A program made the position numbers and the translations under genes. A stretch of DNA of 64,000 nucleotides, from contig JAFGUB010000026.1 in NCBI GenBank assembly GCA_016938735.1, forward strand, positions 1 through 64,000. The letters are read 5' to 3'. Shown here one piece after another: positions 56,690 through 64,000 of the stretch. Numbering within the stretch: position 1 is the first letter of the stretch; every line of letters starts with the position of its first letter. This DNA is from Campylobacterales bacterium (lineage in GTDB: Bacteria > Campylobacterota > Campylobacteria > Campylobacterales > Sulfurimonadaceae). The notes below the pieces were generated by a model. It saw only the letters and a list, made by a program, of their open reading frames with translations, made no database searches and was not told the origin of the DNA.

Positions 56690-59600
56690 ATGTTTTTGGA
56701 AAGTAGAAGATCATTTATGAAAGGCGCCGCCTTTACCGTGGCGGGCGCTGCGATTGCCAAAGGCGTTTTTTCAACGGACGCAGTGGCTGAATCGGTCAGC
56801 CAGAGTAAATTCACCAATACGCCTGATACCCTCTCATTTTACCCTCCGTTGGAGCAGTGGAGTGATTTTCAAGAGCTAAGCGGCGAAGATTGGAAACGTG
56901 GAGGCATTAACCGCAAAGGGGTGCAGAGCGCCGATAATCCTAATGGTATCGAAGTGCATGATTATATGATCGTGCCGACTGCCTGTTCCAACTGCGAAGC
57001 CTCATGCGGCTTGACGGCATGGATCGATAAAAAGAGCTTCACCGTCAAAAAATATATGGGTAACCCTCTACACCCCGGTTCTCGCGGACGCAACTGTGCC
57101 AAAGGTTATGCTGCCCAGTCACAAATGTATGATCCCGATCGTTTGGCGTTTCCGATCAAGCGCGCTCCGGGTTCTGCCCGCGGTGAAGGTAAATGGATTC
57201 GCACGACTTGGGATGAAGCGATGAGCACCATCGGCAAAAAGATGGGCGATATGCTGCGCAAAGGTGATGAGCTTTCGCGCAAATCGGTGATGTATCATGT
57301 GGGTCGTCCGAATGAAAACGGGTTTGTACCATCGGTGTGGCATTCATTGGGATGCGATGCATACAACTCTCATACCAACATTTGCTCGGCCAACGGACGC
57401 ACGCCAACAATTCAATGGGCTAATGACGACCGTACCTCACCTGACTGGGCGAATGCGAAACTGGTCTTTTTGAACTCCTCACATGCTGCGGATGCAGGAC
57501 ACTACTTTCAGCAGTCGGCAGGATTCATCGCTGATGCGCGTAAAAAAGGGGCAAAGCTGGTGGTTATGGACCCGCGTATGTCTAACTCGGCCGGTATGGC
57601 GGATTTATGGATCGCGGCATGGCCGGGTACGGAGCCTGTGATCTATCTCTATCTGGTCAACCGAATCTTGCAAGAGGGTAAAGTCAACAAAAAATTCGTA
57701 CGTCGCTGGATCAACTGGGAAGTGATGATGCGCAATACGAAGTACCTCGAGTTTATGGTGGAAAAAGGCTATATCTCGAAAGTTCCGCAAGAGCGTGACT
57801 TTAATGCCTTTTTGGAGATGCTCAAAGAGCTTTATGCGCCTTATACACTCGATTATGCCGTCAAAGAGACGCATGTTCCCGCCTATAAGCTTGAGAAGCT
57901 TTATGAGATGTTTATCTGGGCCGGTGATGCTATTTCGACCTACTTTTGGCGTGCGACCGCTGCAGGGAATCGCGGTGGATGGGTAAGCGGTCGAACCGGT
58001 TATCTGGCTTTGGCGATGCGTGGTGCCATCGGTACGGTCGGAGGTACCTTCTTTCACCACTGGCATGTTATCTCAGTAGGTGGTAAAGGTGGAAGCGCGA
58101 CCGTAGGACAAGGCAAAAGCGGCTCCAACGTGGCACCTGTCGATGTATGGAATGAGTTGACATGGCCACCTGAATGGCCGCTCTCAACCTATGAAATGTC
58201 TTATCTACTACCACATTTAATGAGCGATACGGAGTGGCAGCAAAAATGGATCAAGCGCGGTTTGAATGTACCGCAAAAACTCTCCGTCTATATTCCGCGT
58301 ATGTATAATCCTGTGTGGATCAATCCAGACGGATTCCGCTGGCTTGAAGTGCTCAAAAACGAGCAAAAAATGGAGCTCACGATGAACCTTTCGCCGGTTT
58401 GGTCGGAGACCAACTGGTATGTGGACTATGTACTGCCCGTAGGACTAGCGGGCGAGCGTCACGATCAGCACTCCGAAGCGACCATGCCGGCCCGCTGGAC
58501 GAGTTTTCGCCAGCCGGTTATGCGTGTTGCGCTTGAGAAGATGGGTTGGAAACCCAAAAACCCCAACCGCGCAACGCTTGAAGCACATATCAAAGCGGGT
58601 CTTGGAGAGGTGTGGGAGGAGAATGAGTTCTGGTTTGAACTCTGCTTTAACTACGTCGATCCTGATGGATCGCTCGGTATCCGTCAGATGTGGGAGTCCA
58701 AACGCCATCCCGGTACGCCTGTGACGATTGCAGAGTGGTATGACGCCGCGTTTGGCGATAATCTGCCCAATCTTAAAAAGACGGCAACCAATGATGCACG
58801 CTACAAAAACAGTGAATTCCCTGTTTATGAGTATCTGCGCGATCATGGCGTTTGGATGGAAGAGAACAACATATACCATGCGCAAGAGCGCTTGGTCAAA
58901 GATGACGGTGAGCATCTGATTTCACACGGTCACAAGTACCATAAAGAAGAGATCAGCATCGATAAAGAGACCGGAGTGGTTTACGCGACCGCACACAAAA
59001 ACGGCTGGAAGTACAAAGACCACAAAGAACCCGTAGCCATCGAAGTCGATGGGGAGATTATGGAGGGCTTTGCGACACTCGATAAGAAGCTCGACTTTTT
59101 CGTTGAATGGTTGGCCGATGAATGGAAATGGCCTGAATACGCGATTCCCTTCTATCCGCGTAATGAAGCGGAGAAAAAGGCGATGCCTCAGATCGTTTCG
59201 CATGTCAACCACATGTACATGACGGAGCCGAACTCCTATGCGCTCAACACGGTGTTTCGTCTGCCCTACAACATTCATACCCGTTCGGCGAACTCCAAGC
59301 ATTTGATGGAGATCTCCCAAAACCACGATCCGATCTGGATCAATACCGTAGATGCGAAACGACAGGGCTTCAAGCGCGGCGATGCGATCCGCGTGCGGAT
59401 CGTAGACTCTGTTTCGGGTCTTGAGAGCGGTTATTTCGTTGCTATGGCTGTTCCTACTGAGGGGGTGCTTCCGGGTACTTTGGCGTGTTCGCACCACGGC
59501 GGACGCTGGAAGCTTAAAAATGCGGTCACCATTCCCAACGGCGTCAGCGACGGGAAGGTCAACGTACCGATGGCGGGTGCCGATATGAACGATGAAGCAT

Positions 59601-60106
59601 GGCTGAAGAGTTCACCGGAAAATGCCGGACGAGAGGGTGCGCAGATCAAGATCGAAGATTATGACGGTACGGCAGGAATGAACGGTTTTGGTATTCCTAC
59701 AGCTGAGATTTCGATGGATGGCAAAGAGGGTAAAATGAAATATGTAGAGGGGATCAAGCCCTTCAAGTCCTCTCGTTTTGCCGCGTACAACCGCGATTCG
59801 GACAACATTTGGTGGGATGGACTTTCAGGCTCATGGCAAAATGCCGTGGCTCCGGCCCATCCTGACCCGATCTCCGGTATGCACTGCTGGCATCAAAAGG
59901 TGATCTTGGAGCCGGCGCAAAGCGGCGATAAGATCGGCGACATCTACGTCAATTACGAAAACAATTTCAAGACTTATCAAGCGTGGCGCGATCAGCTCAC
60001 GCGCGGACTCGACAGCAATTCAGAGTTCCGTCGTCCGCCGCACATCAAACGCCCATGGGTTCCTCTCTCTGAAAAAGCTTACCGCGTCACAATCAAAGAC
60101 GCGTAA
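56690..60106 (+). CDS. Molybdopterin oxidoreductase catalytic subunit, Tat-exported (1138 aa)
   Basis: The N-terminus SRRSFMK then AAFTVAGAAIA is a twin-arginine signal. Cys99, Cys102, Cys106 and Cys136 bind the FS0 [4Fe-4S] cluster. Cys232 in SHTNICSANGR is at the position of the Mo ligand in thiosulfate, polysulfide, tetrathionate and sulfite enzymes (PsrA/TtrA/SoeA group). The C-terminal molybdopterin dinucleotide domain starts near residue 850. At 1138 residues it is larger than PsrA (about 760). It follows subunits B and C, so the order is B-C-A. A sulfur-compound substrate is plausible but not shown; arsenic oxyanions remain possible. Confidence 0.85.
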   Translation: MFLESRRSFMKGAAFTVAGAAIAKGVFSTDAVAESVSQSKFTNTPDTLSFYPPLEQWSDFQELSGEDWKRGGINRKGVQSADNPNGIEVHDYMIVPTACSNCEASCGLTAWIDKKSFTVKKYMGNPLHPGSRGRNCAKGYAAQSQMYDPDRLAFPIKRAPGSARGEGKWIRTTWDEAMSTIGKKMGDMLRKGDELSRKSVMYHVGRPNENGFVPSVWHSLGCDAYNSHTNICSANGRTPTIQWANDDRTSPDWANAKLVFLNSSHAADAGHYFQQSAGFIADARKKGAKLVVMDPRMSNSAGMADLWIAAWPGTEPVIYLYLVNRILQEGKVNKKFVRRWINWEVMMRNTKYLEFMVEKGYISKVPQERDFNAFLEMLKELYAPYTLDYAVKETHVPAYKLEKLYEMFIWAGDAISTYFWRATAAGNRGGWVSGRTGYLALAMRGAIGTVGGTFFHHWHVISVGGKGGSATVGQGKSGSNVAPVDVWNELTWPPEWPLSTYEMSYLLPHLMSDTEWQQKWIKRGLNVPQKLSVYIPRMYNPVWINPDGFRWLEVLKNEQKMELTMNLSPVWSETNWYVDYVLPVGLAGERHDQHSEATMPARWTSFRQPVMRVALEKMGWKPKNPNRATLEAHIKAGLGEVWEENEFWFELCFNYVDPDGSLGIRQMWESKRHPGTPVTIAEWYDAAFGDNLPNLKKTATNDARYKNSEFPVYEYLRDHGVWMEENNIYHAQERLVKDDGEHLISHGHKYHKEEISIDKETGVVYATAHKNGWKYKDHKEPVAIEVDGEIMEGFATLDKKLDFFVEWLADEWKWPEYAIPFYPRNEAEKKAMPQIVSHVNHMYMTEPNSYALNTVFRLPYNIHTRSANSKHLMEISQNHDPIWINTVDAKRQGFKRGDAIRVRIVDSVSGLESGYFVAMAVPTEGVLPGTLACSHHGGRWKLKNAVTIPNGVSDGKVNVPMAGADMNDEAWLKSSPENAGREGAQIKIEDYDGTAGMNGFGIPTAEISMDGKEGKMKYVEGIKPFKSSRFAAYNRDSDNIWWDGLSGSWQNAVAPAHPDPISGMHCWHQKVILEPAQSGDKIGDIYVNYENNFKTYQAWRDQLTRGLDSNSEFRRPPHIKRPWVPLSEKAYRVTIKDA

Positions 60107-60114
60107 CGCTGCCT

Positions 60115-60141
60115 ACCAAGCGGTCTTTCAGCCGCCTTGGT
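60115..60141 (+). promoter_or_regulatory. Hairpin between catalytic subunit and torD
   Basis: ACCAAGCGG pairs with CCGCCTTGGT with one bulged base around a short loop. There is no T-run, so it is more likely an RNA processing or stability element than a terminator. Confidence 0.35.
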
Positions 60142-60181
60142 TACAATCACGCCCATCCACATTACGTACACAAGAGACATT

Positions 60182-60799
60182 ATGCAAAACATTCAAGCCA
60201 GAAGCAACCTCTATGCGCTGCTCTCTAGAATCCTTCTCCAAGAGCTCGACGACGAGATGCTCGATATGATCCGCAATGATGACGCGATACTAGAGCTGAT
60301 GCCCAATCTTCAGGCGTGGGAACCGCTTAGAAGCGTGGAGAACCGCGTTTTGCGAGAGGAGTATCTCAACCCTGATTTCGTCAATATCTCGCTGTTGCAT
60401 CTGATTCCCTATGAGACCTTTTATGTACGTGACGATCAGATGATCGAAACAGGCGGTGCCAATCCGGTGACGGATATCTACAGTGCTTATGACTTTATTG
60501 TCGATTATGAGGCTGCGCGTGTTGTATCGACCGATCATATCGGTGTAGAGCTGGAGTTCATGCACCATCTCTGCGAAGCCCAGTTTAAAGCGATGATGGA
60601 AAGTGATGAGGACGCGGTAAGTGAGCTAAAAGAGGTGCAGCACCGCTTTTTGAATACCCATTTGCTACAGTGGGCACCGCTTTATCTGCTGAGCGTCAAG
60701 TATGAGGCGCGCACGCCGCTCTATGCCGATGCGGCGGATATGGCGCTGGAGTTTTTGCTCAGCGACAACGAATACCTTAGCGCCTCGATGCACGCATGA
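60182..60799 (+). CDS. TorD-family molybdoenzyme chaperone
   Basis: The all-helical protein of about 205 residues begins MQNIQARSNLYALLSRIL and contains the family segment LIPYETFYV and HIGVELEFMHHLCEAQ (the E-x-x-E-F-M-x-x-L signature). TorD/DmsD proteins bind the Tat signal of the catalytic subunit and hold it for cofactor insertion. I used the ATG at 60182; longer starts overlap non-coding bases and the hairpin. It overlaps the next gene by 4 bp. Confidence 0.88.
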   Translation: MQNIQARSNLYALLSRILLQELDDEMLDMIRNDDAILELMPNLQAWEPLRSVENRVLREEYLNPDFVNISLLHLIPYETFYVRDDQMIETGGANPVTDIYSAYDFIVDYEAARVVSTDHIGVELEFMHHLCEAQFKAMMESDEDAVSELKEVQHRFLNTHLLQWAPLYLLSVKYEARTPLYADAADMALEFLLSDNEYLSASMHA

Positions 60800-61899
60800 G
60801 CCGTATCGGTGTGACGCTCAGTGCGCCGCAGTGCGTGCGTGCGTTGAGTAAGGCCTCTTCATGCGACGCCTGTATGCACGCCTGTCCGACCGGTGCGATC
60901 AAAGTGGAAGCAGGCGCACTGCCGTTGATCAATCTCTCGCAGTGTGTGGGGTGCGGTGCGTGTGTCGGTGTCTGTCCGAGTGAAGCGCTGAAGGTGGACG
61001 GATTTGAGAGCGTCGATTTTCTCTTTACGCAGTTGTCGCAGCCTGAGCCGCTGATCTCCTGTCGCGTTTTGGTGCCGTGTTTGAGCATCTTACATGTAGA
61101 GTACATTATTGCGTTGGCACTGCTCAAAAAAGAGGTGATTTTCGATATGGGGCATTGTGACGCTTGTGCTTTGGGGCCTACATGTAAGCCGCTGATCGAG
61201 CGCCATTGCGAAGAGGCGTCGTATCTGCTTGAGGCGCTGCATGTGGGCGCTGTAGTGCGAATGGAGGCTAGAGGATTTGAACCCGAAGAGAGCTCCGTAG
61301 ATCGGCGCGCTTTTTTGCAAAACCTCAACGTGGCCAAAGCACTGGAGGCGAGGGCGCGTTTTGAGCGTGAAGTGGAGCTGTGCAGCGACGAATTGATCAC
61401 ACACAGTGTCGATTCGGATCAGATCGCGCAACTGCGCCGTAAAGAGGTGGGCGAAAAGCGCAAGATGCTGCTGACCGCACTGCGGCGCGCCGGAGAGCCG
61501 AAGGTCTATCATGTGGTTGAGGCTGAGGCGCTGACGTTTACCTCGCAAAAGCGGTTTGATCTCTCTACATGTACCGCCTGCCAGATGTGCTACCGGCTCT
61601 GTCCGACCGGAGCGCTCAGCTCCGATCTGCGCCACTCCAAGATTGATTTCGATCCGATGCTCTGTATCAAGTGTGCCCTGTGTCATGATGTTTGCGAGAG
61701 CGACGCACTGAGCCTTTCGGGGGTGTATGCGTTGACGTCGCTCTATCAATCAAAGCCGCAGCGGCTGGTCGATTTTCGGGTGAAGATGTGCCATGAGTGC
61801 GGTTGCCACTTCGTCTCCCTGCATGGCGAGAATTACTGCCGCCGCTGCGATATCGAAGAAGATGAGGCCAAAGCGTTATGGGGGATAGAAGATGAATGA
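60796..61899 (+). CDS. Multi-cluster ferredoxin-like protein with C-terminal zinc ribbon
   Basis: Two 2x[4Fe-4S] ferredoxin modules lie at the N-terminus (CDACMHACP, CVGCGACVGVCP, about residues 23-65) and in the C-terminal half (CTACQMCYRLCP, CIKCALCHDVCE, about 257-303). Between them is a 190-residue region with a CDACALGPTC motif. The last 40 residues form a CHECGCHF...CRRC zinc ribbon. It has no export signal, so it should be cytoplasmic. It may donate electrons or sulfur during maturation of the molybdoenzyme; the family is not named by me. Confidence 0.72.
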   Translation: MSRIGVTLSAPQCVRALSKASSCDACMHACPTGAIKVEAGALPLINLSQCVGCGACVGVCPSEALKVDGFESVDFLFTQLSQPEPLISCRVLVPCLSILHVEYIIALALLKKEVIFDMGHCDACALGPTCKPLIERHCEEASYLLEALHVGAVVRMEARGFEPEESSVDRRAFLQNLNVAKALEARARFEREVELCSDELITHSVDSDQIAQLRRKEVGEKRKMLLTALRRAGEPKVYHVVEAEALTFTSQKRFDLSTCTACQMCYRLCPTGALSSDLRHSKIDFDPMLCIKCALCHDVCESDALSLSGVYALTSLYQSKPQRLVDFRVKMCHECGCHFVSLHGENYCRRCDIEEDEAKALWGIEDE

Positions 61900-62584
61900 A
61901 CACAATGCGATCAGCAAGACAACGAAGCTCTATGGCTTTATTGCCGAAAAGGCGCAAAGCAACCGCTTTAGCGTAACGCTCAACCGTCTTTTCAAAGCGG
62001 GCGGGCACGATGCGATGATGATACCGATGAACATCCGGCATGATGATCTTTACTACACCATCAGCAACATGCGTCACTCGCATCTGTGCGGCGTCATGAT
62101 CGGTGCAGAGTATCAAGAAGAGGTCCTTTCGATGCTCGATAACGCTTCGCCGGAGGTGACGCGTAGCGGATTTTGCGACGCGCTGATGATTCGAGACGGT
62201 CGCCTTGAGGGCTTTTGGGTTTTGCCCGAAGTGCTTTTATCGGAGGCGAGAGGCTTACATGTAAGGCGTATCGCCCTTTTGGGTTCTAACGCTTTGGCGG
62301 CGGCTTTGGCACTGCGCTTGGGTGAGTTTGAACTCTCGATGTTCGATCCTGAGGTGGAGTCTCTGCTGGAGCTGGGCCGAAAAATTGATCTGGAGGTGGA
62401 TATCAACCGCATCACGCCGCAAAGCGATCTGAGCGGTTTTGATCTTGTGATCGACGCTACGCCCCAAAGGGATCTGTACCGTATGGTCGCGCAGGGCGGC
62501 AGGCAGAGCATTGAGGCGTACGGGCTGCTTGAGCCTTATTGTGAGACGATGTATCATATTTTATTGAAGGAGTGGGTGAAATGA
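61892..62584 (+). CDS. Shikimate-dehydrogenase-like protein lacking catalytic residues
   Basis: Residues 11-110 read like the substrate-binding domain of AroE (KLYGFIAEK, AMMIPMNIRHDDL, then GVMIGAEYQEEVLSMLD and NASPEVTRSG, DGRLEGF), and 125-145 like its nucleotide-binding start (RIALLGSNALAAALA). The catalytic Lys of the usual V-P-H-K is Gln75, the Asn of G-x-x-N-T is Asp96, and the Asp of N-T-D-G is missing. It is probably not a shikimate dehydrogenase. It overlaps the ferredoxin-like gene by 8 bp and the next by 4 bp. I infer a non-enzymatic or altered role in molybdoenzyme maturation. Confidence 0.6.
   Translation: MNEHNAISKTTKLYGFIAEKAQSNRFSVTLNRLFKAGGHDAMMIPMNIRHDDLYYTISNMRHSHLCGVMIGAEYQEEVLSMLDNASPEVTRSGFCDALMIRDGRLEGFWVLPEVLLSEARGLHVRRIALLGSNALAAALALRLGEFELSMFDPEVESLLELGRKIDLEVDINRITPQSDLSGFDLVIDATPQRDLYRMVAQGGRQSIEAYGLLEPYCETMYHILLKEWVK
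62255..62264. repeat. TTACATGTAA palindrome in the AroE-like gene
   Basis: Exact copy; Leu-His-Val at the junction of the two domains. Confidence 0.9.
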
Positions 62585-63084
62585 AGCCTGAAGATATAGC
62601 GAGTCTGCGCGCGGAATTTGACAAGTTCGTGCGCGAAGAGTGCAGCGTCAATCCCGAGGAGCAGGCCAAAAACCCCGATGGAGGGGATGCGGTCGATGAG
62701 GAGCCGGTACCGGCGTTTGTAGACGATTTGGCCGACAAGCTGTTGGCGCCGTCCAAAAGCGGCGTCTACCTCTCGCGGCTCGATATTAAAAGGGTTGCTG
62801 AGGCGATTGATGAGTCGCTGCCGGTGAAGGAGCGTAAGAAGATGATCAAAGCGCTTTTTCGTCATACCACTTCCAAAGCCTATCTGCGTAGCGCATTTGA
62901 CGAGTTTAACCGCCACCTCGAAGGGCGACGGCTCATCTATCTTGAACTGGCAAAAGAGTTTCCCGCATCCTCCGCGCTCTTTGAGGCATGGTGCGCCAAG
63001 ATTGATAAAACACGCAAGATGTTCGATCAGATCGTTCAAGATTTTGAGGAGATTGAGCCGACATCCGATCCGATGATGATCTAG
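62581..63084 (+). CDS. Hypothetical protein, end of molybdoenzyme operon
   Basis: The product (about 167 residues) is acidic, with no export signal or membrane segment. The first 45 residues are low-complexity and acidic; the rest is helical (VYLSRLDIKRVAEAIDESL, YLRSAFDEFNRHLEGRR). The start overlaps the previous stop (ATGA) with GAAGGAG ahead. It converges with the HDOD gene by 4 bp. No family recognised. Confidence 0.6.
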   Translation: MKPEDIASLRAEFDKFVREECSVNPEEQAKNPDGGDAVDEEPVPAFVDDLADKLLAPSKSGVYLSRLDIKRVAEAIDESLPVKERKKMIKALFRHTTSKAYLRSAFDEFNRHLEGRRLIYLELAKEFPASSALFEAWCAKIDKTRKMFDQIVQDFEEIEPTSDPMMI

Positions 63085-63884
63085 CCTCGGATACGCTCCA
63101 GCGCGCGCCGATAATCTGCGCCGTAAAGCCCTTCGCGCTCGAGCACTCTGTAGAGCGATTCGATCGCCTCTTCATCCATACTGCCGTCACTTTTAAAACT
63201 CACACTCATTACATGTAAGGCGACGGCTTGGCGGCGCTCTTTGCCCTCAAGCGTCCACGGATCGCAGCTGTGGCGTATGAGCGCAACCATTGCAGGATCG
63301 AAACGCCAGCGTTCAAAAAGTAGAGCGCTGACCTCTGCGGCGCTAAAGCCGCAGACCTCACGTTCGGCGTCGTCAAGCAAACGATGGTGTTCCAGCGCAA
63401 GCTGCAAGGCGGAGGGGCAGCCGTTTTCGATGAGCCATTTGGCGATCACGACCCTGCCTAGATGGATCAAAAAGGCGCTTGGCGCGAGCAGATGCAGCCA
63501 TGTGGGTTCACGGCGGATGAGCCAGTGGATACAGAGTGCAAGGGTACGTTCGCTGGCAAGTGCGAAGGCGCTTTTGGTGATGGCGTAGGGTGAGAGATTG
63601 ATGACAAAAGAGCGGTTGATGGCGTTTTGCAACGCCAGAGTACGCACTACGGCGCGGCCCAGCAGCGAGATCGCCTGATGAATGCTGCTGATATGGGCTT
63701 TGAGCCCGTACAAAGGGGCATTGACCGCGCGCAGGATGTCGGCGGTGAGCAGCGGGTCTTTTTCGATGACATGCACAAATGCTTCAAAGGTGCTCTGCTC
63801 GTCATGGTAGACCCGTTCGATCTCAAAGACCGACTCGGGCAGCGGTGCGATGGCGTCGATGGCGCTAAGAAGATTTTGGCTCAT
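63081..63884 (-). CDS. HDOD domain protein
   Basis: The HDOD domain fills most of the sequence: LPLPESVFEIERVYHDEQ-like start, VIEKDPLLTADILRAVNAPLYG, SIHQAISLLGRAVVRTLAL and SAFLIHLGRVVIAKW. HDOD proteins act in signalling, often linked to c-di-GMP or two-component systems, without confirmed catalysis. I used the ATG at 63884, which overlaps the pgpA stop (ATGA); a longer start at 63941 would lie inside pgpA. About 267 residues. Confidence 0.88.
   Translation of the reverse strand: MSQNLLSAIDAIAPLPESVFEIERVYHDEQSTFEAFVHVIEKDPLLTADILRAVNAPLYGLKAHISSIHQAISLLGRAVVRTLALQNAINRSFVINLSPYAITKSAFALASERTLALCIHWLIRREPTWLHLLAPSAFLIHLGRVVIAKWLIENGCPSALQLALEHHRLLDDAEREVCGFSAAEVSALLFERWRFDPAMVALIRHSCDPWTLEGKERRQAVALHVMSVSFKSDGSMDEEAIESLYRVLEREGLYGADYRRALERIRG
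63209..63218. repeat. TTACATGTAA palindrome in the HDOD gene
   Basis: Exact copy near the C-terminus; Leu-His-Val. Confidence 0.9.
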
Positions 63885-64000
63885 GCGATGCCCGATAGAT
63901 GAGCAAGCCACAACCATGCTTGCCACAAAAGAGCGGCGCACACTCCTGCGGCAACACCTGCGAGCAGATCGTCGCCCATGACGCCCAGTCCTCCTTTGAC
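63881..64000 (-). CDS. pgpA: Phosphatidylglycerophosphatase A, C-terminal part (cut by window edge)
   Basis: The last 39 residues are present. VKGGLGVMGDDLLAGV is the conserved C-terminal motif of PgpA, which dephosphorylates phosphatidylglycerol phosphate. The rest ends in a Trp/Leu-rich membrane helix. The stop overlaps the HDOD start by 4 bp, suggesting one transcript on the minus strand. Confidence 0.85.
   Translation of the reverse strand, partial: VKGGLGVMGDDLLAGVAAGVCAALLWQAWLWLAHLSGIA

Noticed and set aside
56690-60106. Selenocysteine in the molybdoenzyme catalytic subunit
   Set aside because: No in-frame TGA is present; the candidate Mo ligand is an ordinary Cys codon.

Overview
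The window looks like chromosomal DNA of a Campylobacterota (epsilonproteobacterium) of roughly 50% GC, probably a free-living respiratory or chemolithotrophic lineage rather than a host-associated Campylobacter or Helicobacter. The main evidence is the run nudH-lysC-hobA-holB-folP, whose order matches Helicobacter and Campylobacter and which contains hobA, a DnaA-binding factor known only from this phylum. A PEB4-like foldase next to class II aldolase, Ala-Phe prepilin processing sites, and a Tat-exported molybdoenzyme point the same way. I saw no rRNA, tRNA, CRISPR array, prophage or transposase.

Layout. 1-9.4 kb: housekeeping genes (mnmE end, ruvX, ilvC, a divergent polysaccharide deacetylase, dprA, a diguanylate cyclase, queA, tatC-tatB, hemW). 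9.4-13.4 kb: the nudH-lysC-hobA-holB-folP run. 13.4-20.2 kb: minus-strand genes (phosphate permease, cyclophilin, msrB, a P-loop/UvrD-like protein, HU, a small HTH cassette in an AT-rich island, a coiled-coil protein and a class III nucleotidyl cyclase-like protein). 20.3-37.8 kb: one long, tightly packed plus-strand MSHA-type type IV pilus operon. It starts with a 1778-residue MshQ-like lectin-domain protein, followed by minor prepilins, a PilM/PilN-like fusion, PilO-like and PilP/MshK-like proteins, the MshL secretin, MshM and MshN, the MshE ATPase, the MshG platform, a 31-residue membrane microprotein and a lipoprotein. Two pilin genes face it on the other strand. 38.8-47.7 kb: three large two-component proteins, one of which has lost its kinase residues, interleaved with cmoA, pepD and nth. 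47.7-54.9 kb: PEB4-like foldase, a PLP enzyme, fba, a chemoreceptor with a haem c motif, a cupin, aroK, a thioredoxin-like protein and hisD. 55.1-63.1 kb: an operon for a membrane-bound molybdopterin oxidoreductase (Fe-S subunit, NrfD subunit, 1138-residue catalytic subunit) with a TorD chaperone, a multi-cluster ferredoxin, a protein that I read as a catalytically dead shikimate-dehydrogenase-like fold, and an unknown. The right edge has an HDOD protein and the end of pgpA.

How parts connect. The GGDEF protein could make c-di-GMP, and the MshE N-terminus carries the MshEN-type pattern that binds it, so pilus extension may be under c-di-GMP control. TatB/TatC would export the molybdoenzyme catalytic subunit, helped by TorD. 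The Fe-S subunit of that enzyme has one in-frame amber codon in an otherwise intact gene.

The strongest unexplained signal is a perfect 10-bp palindrome, TTACATGTAA. I count 17 exact copies plus about 14 one- or two-base variants, spread over both strands' genes and several intergenic sites. Chance expectation for one given decamer in 64 kb is below 0.1.
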